64,000 nucleotides of DNA from an uncultured Dehalococcoidia bacterium (GTDB taxonomy: Bacteria > Chloroflexota > Dehalococcoidia > Lucifugimonadales > CATOSD01). Below the pieces are notes generated by a model that saw only the letters and a program-made list of their open reading frames with translations, did not search any database and was not told where the DNA came from. The stretch covers positions 1,337,108 to 1,401,107 of the forward strand of contig CATOSD010000001.1 in the NCBI GenBank assembly GCA_951812395.1. Direction: 5' to 3'. Position 1 is the stretch's first letter. Each line of letters begins with the position of its first letter. A program made the position numbers and the translations under genes. This document shows positions 58,869 through 64,000 of this stretch, one piece after another.

Positions 58869-61157
58869 TCATTCTTCTTGCGGTTCTACGCGCAGATCTG
58901 GCAGCCAGCCCAGCCAGGATGGCAGGTACCAGTTGCCCTTGCCGAGCACTTCCATGCTGGCCGGCACCAGAATGGAGCGCACCAGCGTCGCGTCCAGCAA
59001 TACGGCGACGGCCAGCCCAAAGCCCATAAGCTGGTTGACCACGGTGTCGCCCGACGCGAACGCGCCGAACACCACTACCATTATGAGCGCGGCGCCGGTT
59101 ATCAGCCCGGCGGTAGAGCGCAGGCCGTACGCCACCGCTTCCGTGTTGTTCTGCGTCTCGTCGTAGCGCTCGCGTATGCGGCTGAGCAGGAACACGTGGT
59201 AGTCCATCGAAAGCCCGAACAGGATTGTGAACAGGAACAGGGGGAGCCAGGCGTCTATCACGTCCGCGCGCTGGAAGCCGAACAGGTCCGCGCCTATGCC
59301 CTTCTGGAACACCAGCACCAGCAGCCCGTAGGTCGCTCCTACGGATAGCAGGTTCATGATGATGGCCTTCAGCGGGATGACGATAGAGCGGAACACCATC
59401 ATCAATATGATGAAGCTGAGGCCGAGGACGAAGGCGAACACTATGGGGGTGTAGACGCGCACGATGCCGTAGAAGTCGGTCACTTCCGCCGTCAGGCCGC
59501 CCACCAGGACCTCGGCGTTCACGCCCTCGAAGGCGGGGGCGACGTGCTGTTCGCGCAGTCGCTTCATGTCGTCAGCCGCTTCAGGGCTGGTGGACTTGCC
59601 CGGGAAGGGGAGCGTAATCAGCGCGACGTCGCCGGCGGTGTTCACCACCGGCGGCTGGGGCGGCACCGGGAAGGTGGGGTCGTCCACGAGCGCCTGCACC
59701 AGCCGCCCAATCGCCGCCTGCACGCCGGGGTCGTCCAGGTCGCCGGAAACCACAATCTCGGCTGGGCTGAGGAACCCGGCGGGAGTTACGTCGCCGAACG
59801 AGAACTTCTCTTCCATCAGCAGAAAGGCCTGTTTGGTCTCGGCCTTGTCGGGGAAGGTGTTTACGTCGTTGAGGCCGGTGCGAATCTCGAAGTAGAAGTA
59901 CGACAGCACCAACATGGGCACGCCGATGATCAACAAGCTGATGACGGGCCGGCGTGTAACGGTATGGGTTATGGCGTCCCAGAACCCGCCCTGCGACGTG
60001 TCCGCGCCTTTCAGAGAGAATCTGGTGAGGAAAGGGATAGTCAGAAAGTTGACGCGCTCGCCGAGCAGGGCGAGCACAGCGGGCAGCAGGGTCAGCGTGG
60101 CCGCGAGCGAGGCGAGCACGACGAGAATCGCGCCAAGGGCGAGGGACTGGTAGAACGACGCCGGCACTGTCAGCAGGCCCACCAGGGCGACCACGACCGT
60201 CGCGCCGCTGAACAGCACCGTGCGACCCGCCGTCGCGCCCGTCTTCACTACGGAATCTCGCGCCATCGCGCCGTGCCGCATTTCCTCTTTGAAGCGAGAC
60301 ACTATAAGCAGCGAGTAGTCGATTCCCACGGCCAGCCCAAGCATCACCACCATGATAGTGACGAAGAAGACAAGCTGGAACTGCTGGCCGATGAGGGCCA
60401 CCAACGCGAGCGCGACGACGATTGACACGACGGCCAACCCGAGCGGCAACAGCGTCGCTACGACCGCGCCGAAGAGCACCAGCAGCACCAGCAGCGCAAC
60501 CGGAACACCAAAACGCTCTCCCTGCTGGAGGTCCTGTTCAGCAAGCTCGTTGTTCTCCCAGGCCGCGCTGGCGTCGCCGCCAATCAGCACACGGAAGTCG
60601 TCGCCTTCGTTCGCCGCCTCCACCACGTGAATGAGTTCCTCGACGTTCTCCGTGGCCTCCTGGGACGTGCCGGCCAAGGTGTAGTGCATCATGACCGTGG
60701 TTTGGTCGGCGGACACCAGTAGGGGGAGAAGTTGCTCCGACTCTTGCGGAGCGAGGCCGGCGTCGGGGGCGATAGCCTGGTAGAAGTGGTGAAGCCGCTG
60801 GCCGCCGATGCCGCCCGCGATGTACTCCGGCCCCAAGGCTATAAGCTCTTGGTGGATAGCCTCCACCTTCGCGCGATAGGCCGGGTCATCGACCGTAACC
60901 GACGGCGAACTGACGATGACTATTTCGGCGAGCGTTTCCGGCCCGCGCAGCTTGTCCTCAAGCAGCGCGGCGGCGCGCTCGGATTCGTACTGGCCGCCAA
61001 GCCGAAAGTCGGTGGTGGTGGCAGTGGGCAACAACCGGACAGCGATACCGAGGGCAACCACAGTTAACAGCAACCATATGCCGATGGTTAGCCATGGTCT
61101 GCGTGAACTGATGCGAGCTAAAGATTCGGTCAAAACAGGAACCTCCACTGTTGGCAC
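58869..61157 (-). CDS. MMPL/RND-family membrane exporter
   Basis: 762 residues with twelve predicted helices in two halves, each with a large extracytoplasmic loop. MMPL signatures: GIDYSLLIVSRFKEEM near residue 285 and FGLSMDYHVFLLSRIRERYD near 650. Such proteins export lipids, drugs or other hydrophobic compounds using the proton gradient. GTG 61157 is the start. Not adjacent to an obvious partner, so the substrate is unknown. Confidence 0.88.
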   Translation of the reverse strand: MPTVEVPVLTESLARISSRRPWLTIGIWLLLTVVALGIAVRLLPTATTTDFRLGGQYESERAAALLEDKLRGPETLAEIVIVSSPSVTVDDPAYRAKVEAIHQELIALGPEYIAGGIGGQRLHHFYQAIAPDAGLAPQESEQLLPLLVSADQTTVMMHYTLAGTSQEATENVEELIHVVEAANEGDDFRVLIGGDASAAWENNELAEQDLQQGERFGVPVALLVLLVLFGAVVATLLPLGLAVVSIVVALALVALIGQQFQLVFFVTIMVVMLGLAVGIDYSLLIVSRFKEEMRHGAMARDSVVKTGATAGRTVLFSGATVVVALVGLLTVPASFYQSLALGAILVVLASLAATLTLLPAVLALLGERVNFLTIPFLTRFSLKGADTSQGGFWDAITHTVTRRPVISLLIIGVPMLVLSYFYFEIRTGLNDVNTFPDKAETKQAFLLMEEKFSFGDVTPAGFLSPAEIVVSGDLDDPGVQAAIGRLVQALVDDPTFPVPPQPPVVNTAGDVALITLPFPGKSTSPEAADDMKRLREQHVAPAFEGVNAEVLVGGLTAEVTDFYGIVRVYTPIVFAFVLGLSFIILMMVFRSIVIPLKAIIMNLLSVGATYGLLVLVFQKGIGADLFGFQRADVIDAWLPLFLFTILFGLSMDYHVFLLSRIRERYDETQNNTEAVAYGLRSTAGLITGAALIMVVVFGAFASGDTVVNQLMGFGLAVAVLLDATLVRSILVPASMEVLGKGNWYLPSWLGWLPDLRVEPQEE

Positions 61158-61289
61158 AAGGGCGCCCCAAGCTGGCCGCAGTCTACCATTGTCGCCCCAT
61201 TGCCGTCAGTTTATCACTCGCCTCATAACAGTGGCTGCCGAGCGCATGACCGGCATTGCAACACCTCCCGCCGCTTGGAGGAGTCCGGG

Positions 61290-62183
61290 CTAGGAGCCGG
61301 ACAGCCATTCCTTGAGCGCCCGGATGTGGTCGGGTCTCGTGCCGCAGCACCCCCCAATGATACGCGCCCCCTGTTCACTCCACTTCTTGGCGTATTCCAG
61401 GTACTGTTGTGGGTCCAGCGGATTTGCCCTGGGGAAATGGGCGTAGGCGCCGAAGGTTCCCGGCCAGTTCTTCTTGACTATCTCCAGCCCAGGCCCTGTG
61501 TAGTCCACCGGCGAGTGCATGACGAAAACCGCTGCGACGTCCTTGTCCTCGATGGCGTCCATGGCGTCTTGAAGGGTCTCTCCTCCATGTTCGCCCTCGA
61601 TGCCCAGATAAAGCTCGTCTCCATCCTGGACCAGGGAGAGCCCGACCCACACCGGAAGGCCCAACTCCGCCGCCGCCCCTATCACCGCGAGCGTGTCTGA
61701 TATCCGGACGAGCATCTCGCCCACCGCCACGTCCGGGCCGCCCTTGGCCAGCTCACCGAGCTGCTCCCGGTAATTCTCCATACCCCTCTCATAAGGCGCC
61801 GCGACTTTCGCGTGCGACTTGGGAGCCATCGTAGATACGGAGGCCGCGATGACCAGCGAGTCTTCTGTCCCGGTGTTTCTCCGTGCCTGTACAGCGGCTT
61901 CGATTCCGAGCTTGTTGGCCTCAGCTACCTTGTGACCGAGGCCGTCCGGTTCCAGCACGTCACGGCCTGTGCTGAAGGTGTTTGTGATGATAATCTCGGC
62001 GCCGGCTTCTATGTACTCCTGATGAATCTCTCTCACCAACTCGTGATGCGTGAGCATCGGGCCTCCCGACCAGGTGGTGGGGCTAGTCAGCTCCCGCCTC
62101 CCCAACTCCGAGCCCATACCCCCGTCCATCAAGACCGTCTCCCCCGCCGCCAGACGGGCCTGCAATTTCTCGAAGTTTCTCAT
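61290..62183 (-). CDS. Homocysteine S-methyltransferase-like protein
   Basis: 297 residues, TIM-barrel fold. The C-terminal zinc motif GGCCGTRPDHI and the N-terminal MDGGMGSEL and TNTFSTGRDVL pattern are those of MmuM/BHMT-type methyltransferases. The third zinc Cys, normally in a GxNC motif before the last third, is replaced in the sequence VFVMHSPVD, where a His stands at that place. ATG 62183 has AGGAGAG nine bases upstream; an upstream frame extension is rejected. Confidence 0.85.
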   Translation of the reverse strand: MRNFEKLQARLAAGETVLMDGGMGSELGRRELTSPTTWSGGPMLTHHELVREIHQEYIEAGAEIIITNTFSTGRDVLEPDGLGHKVAEANKLGIEAAVQARRNTGTEDSLVIAASVSTMAPKSHAKVAAPYERGMENYREQLGELAKGGPDVAVGEMLVRISDTLAVIGAAAELGLPVWVGLSLVQDGDELYLGIEGEHGGETLQDAMDAIEDKDVAAVFVMHSPVDYTGPGLEIVKKNWPGTFGAYAHFPRANPLDPQQYLEYAKKWSEQGARIIGGCCGTRPDHIRALKEWLSGS

Positions 62184-62783
62184 GTTTCTCTCCTGGCGAA
62201 ATCCGATTTTGCCGTTGAACGTGCGCACGAAGCGCTCCAACTACATCCGTTGGCAACCACGACCATAACGAGCGTGGGCCTTGAACCACGCTAAGACGTT
62301 CCCATGTATCCTCAGCGTAATCTACTGCTTCACAGGACGGTAGAAGACTCCGCGCACGGCGTCGGACCAGTCGAGAATCTTCGGGATGCGACCGATGTCT
62401 TCACCGGTCTTGGTGATTGTAGTTACAGAAATGGCACGAGGTCAATGTACGTCTTGCCGCACCCGGTGGGATGGCCCTGTGGAATCAGAGCATCCGCGGT
62501 AGCTGCCGTAACCAAGGCGACCTGCCGCGCCGCCCTGCCCCGCATCGTGAGCCCTCGCCGCCGAGACGACGCCGTTCCGGCACGAACCTCTTAAATAGTT
62601 TTGTGTTTCAACGCATATCAGGCCATTTGTTCGTGAAGAACTTGACATACGACAGGAGCCTGTGTCAGATTACTGGGAAGCCAACGCATAGAGGCCCTTC
62701 CTCCTTGGATTCCGGCTCGCAGGCCGGAATGACGATTAGCCGCGCAACTGGTAACCCGACACAACTTCATACGACAAGAGGAG
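62184..62783. other. Gap with a decayed gene fragment before the IS5 element
   Basis: On the minus strand the readable pieces ARQVALVTAATADALIPQGH, PTGCGKTYIDLVPFL and, in another frame, TITKTGEDIGRIPKILDWSD to a stop at 62322 look like the end of one protein with a frameshift near 62430. I cannot name the family. A palindromic TCCGGCTCGCAGGCCGGA lies at 62709-62726. Confidence 0.45.
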
Positions 62784-63989
62784 CTAGGGATACTCTGAAC
62801 AAGTCTGGTGTGTTGTGGCATAGTAAAATGCCATACACAAAGCAGAGATGTTTGGGGTGAAGGCACGATGGACCAGCCAACATTTGCCGACTTGGAGTAC
62901 GAGAGCAAGAAGCGCAAGACCCGGCGGGAGATATTCCTTGAGCGCATGGACGGTCTGATCCCGTGGGAGCAGCTCGTAGAACGCATCCGCCCGTTCTATC
63001 CCAAGGCAGGCCGGGGCCGGCGACCTTATGAGTTATCTGTGATGCTGCGGATTCACTGTGTGCAGGCGTTCTACAACCTCAGTGATCCTGGCATGGAGGA
63101 CATGCTCTACGAGGTCGAGTCGGTGAGACGGTTCGTAGGGTTGAGGCTATCGGGCCCGCTCCCGGACGAGACGACGATCCTGAACTTCCGCCATCTGCTG
63201 GAAGAGCACGAGTTGGGACAGGTTCTGTTCGAGGAGATCAACCGTCACCTGGAGTCCCAGGGGCTGCGACTTCGGGAGGGGACGATCGTGGACGCGAGCA
63301 TCATTGAGGCGCCATCGTCGACGAAGAATCGTGCAGGTGAGCGAGACCCTGAGATGCGTCAAACGAAGAAGGGGAATGAGTGGCACTTCGGGATGAAGGT
63401 ACACATCGGTGCGGACGCTGAGACGGGAGTAGTACATAGCGTAACGACGACACCTGCGAACGTTCATGACGTGACGGAGGCTCACCGGCTACTGCACGGT
63501 GGAGAGAATCGGGTGTGGGGCGATGCGGGGTATCAGGGAGTCGGCAAGCGATTGGAGAACCGCGAGTTGGATGTGGACTGGCAGGTAGCGCTGAGACCCG
63601 GGAGACGTCGGCAACTGGAGCCGGGAAGCTATGAGGTGCTAGTGGAGAAGCGCAAGGCGTCGACCAGGGCGAAGGTGGAGCATCCGTTCCTGTACGTGAA
63701 GCGCCACTTTGGATACGCCAAGGTGCGTTACCGAGGGTTGGCAAAGAACACGCAACGACTGGCGTTGCTACTGGGAATGACGAACTTGATAAGGGCGGAG
63801 CGGTACTTGGCAGCCTGACAAGGGCGGAGTGCGCCCAAGCTGGACAAACGAACGCAGATACGCCTTAGCAGAGCCGTTTCAGGACCACAAGACCTCTATC
63901 GACACACCGTAGGAGGAAGAAATACCTCGGACAGCCCACTTACTGTCCATCACATACGAGATGACCTCAGTTGTTCAGAGGTTCCCTAG
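62784..63989 (+). mobile_element. Complete IS5-family insertion sequence
   Basis: CTAG at 62784-62787 and at 63986-63989 is the target duplication, the YTAR type usual for IS5. Inside, the ends GGGATACTCTGAACAA (left) and the inverse of TTGTTCAGAGGTTCCC (right) match at 14 of 16 positions. One transposase gene fills the element. Confidence 0.88.
62868..63818 (+). CDS. IS5-family transposase
   Basis: 316 residues. DDE residues in IVDASIIEAPSS (first Asp), VWGDAGYQG (second Asp) and AKVEHPFLYVKRHFGYAKVR (Glu), with the N-terminal RPYELSVMLRIHCVQAFYNL helix of this family. ATG 62868; the frame runs on upstream without a ribosome site. Intact. Confidence 0.92.
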   Translation: MDQPTFADLEYESKKRKTRREIFLERMDGLIPWEQLVERIRPFYPKAGRGRRPYELSVMLRIHCVQAFYNLSDPGMEDMLYEVESVRRFVGLRLSGPLPDETTILNFRHLLEEHELGQVLFEEINRHLESQGLRLREGTIVDASIIEAPSSTKNRAGERDPEMRQTKKGNEWHFGMKVHIGADAETGVVHSVTTTPANVHDVTEAHRLLHGGENRVWGDAGYQGVGKRLENRELDVDWQVALRPGRRRQLEPGSYEVLVEKRKASTRAKVEHPFLYVKRHFGYAKVRYRGLAKNTQRLALLLGMTNLIRAERYLAA

Positions 63990-64000
63990 TATTTTACTGG

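Noticed and set aside
62184..62303. SAM or cobalamin riboswitch upstream of the methyltransferase-like gene
   Set aside because: No conserved core of either class seen in the leader.

Overview
The window is GC-rich, gene-dense bacterial chromosome. The caa3 oxidase cluster, the thrS-infC-rpmI-rplT order, the many family III CoA transferases and peptide ABC transport genes, the PaREP1/HEPN small proteins, the acVLRF1-type protein and the abundance of dispersed palindromic repeats together suggest a Chloroflexota lineage (SAR202/Dehalococcoidia-like). That assignment is inference from gene content, not a database match.

Layout. 0-9.1 kb: heme A synthesis and aerobic respiration (ctaA, ctaB, coxB with a fused cytochrome c, coxA, coxC, coxD, ctaG, a sco gene). 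9.2-10.6 kb: an IS4-type element. 10.6-13.8 kb: rplT, rpmI, infC and thrS on the minus strand. 14-22.7 kb: a coiled-coil protein, an alpha/beta-hydrolase-domain protein, a Vms1-like release-factor protein, an S51 peptidase and two overlapping FG-GAP/UnbV repeat proteins. 23.3-28.6 kb: a type III restriction-modification locus with a MazEF module between mod and res. 29.4-33.3 kb: a compact phage-tail-like set (tail tube, chaperone-like, very short tape-measure-like protein, large hub protein with a LamG-like insert, holin-like protein) with no head, terminase or integrase genes. 33.3-34.6 kb: a DUF4352-like gene beside a broken paralogue. 34.7-40.9 kb: a membrane metallopeptidase, lipB, a BrnTA-like pair and the 2-oxoacid dehydrogenase E1 alpha/E1 beta/E2 operon. 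40.9-44.9 kb: a defence island (AlbA_2 protein, stop-interrupted EcoRII-C-like nuclease, TIR-membrane-TIR operon). 45.3-56.9 kb: M19 dipeptidase, FAD oxidoreductase, tRNA-Pro(CGG), ATP sulfurylase, two PaREP1 proteins, two CaiB-type CoA transferases and a peptide ABC transporter. 57-64 kb: an IS1380-type transposase, an MMPL exporter, a homocysteine-methyltransferase-like protein and a complete IS5-type element with inverted repeats and CTAG target duplications.

A dispersed repeat family (core CCCCCATCCTAACC then TTCCCCCTGCGAGGGGGAAG, often with GGCAGGCTCAGGGCAGGCTC) occupies most longer intergenic gaps and has entered ctaA in frame. A second module of the family, AGGGCTGACAGGGGTAGG, forms the terminal inverted repeats of the IS4-type element, so the transposon and the repeats are probably connected.

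The strongest candidates for new biology are the TIR-membrane-TIR operon with an operator-like dyad at its promoter, the miniature tail locus with a promoter-terminator leader, and the toxin-antitoxin pair translationally coupled inside a type III R-M operon.
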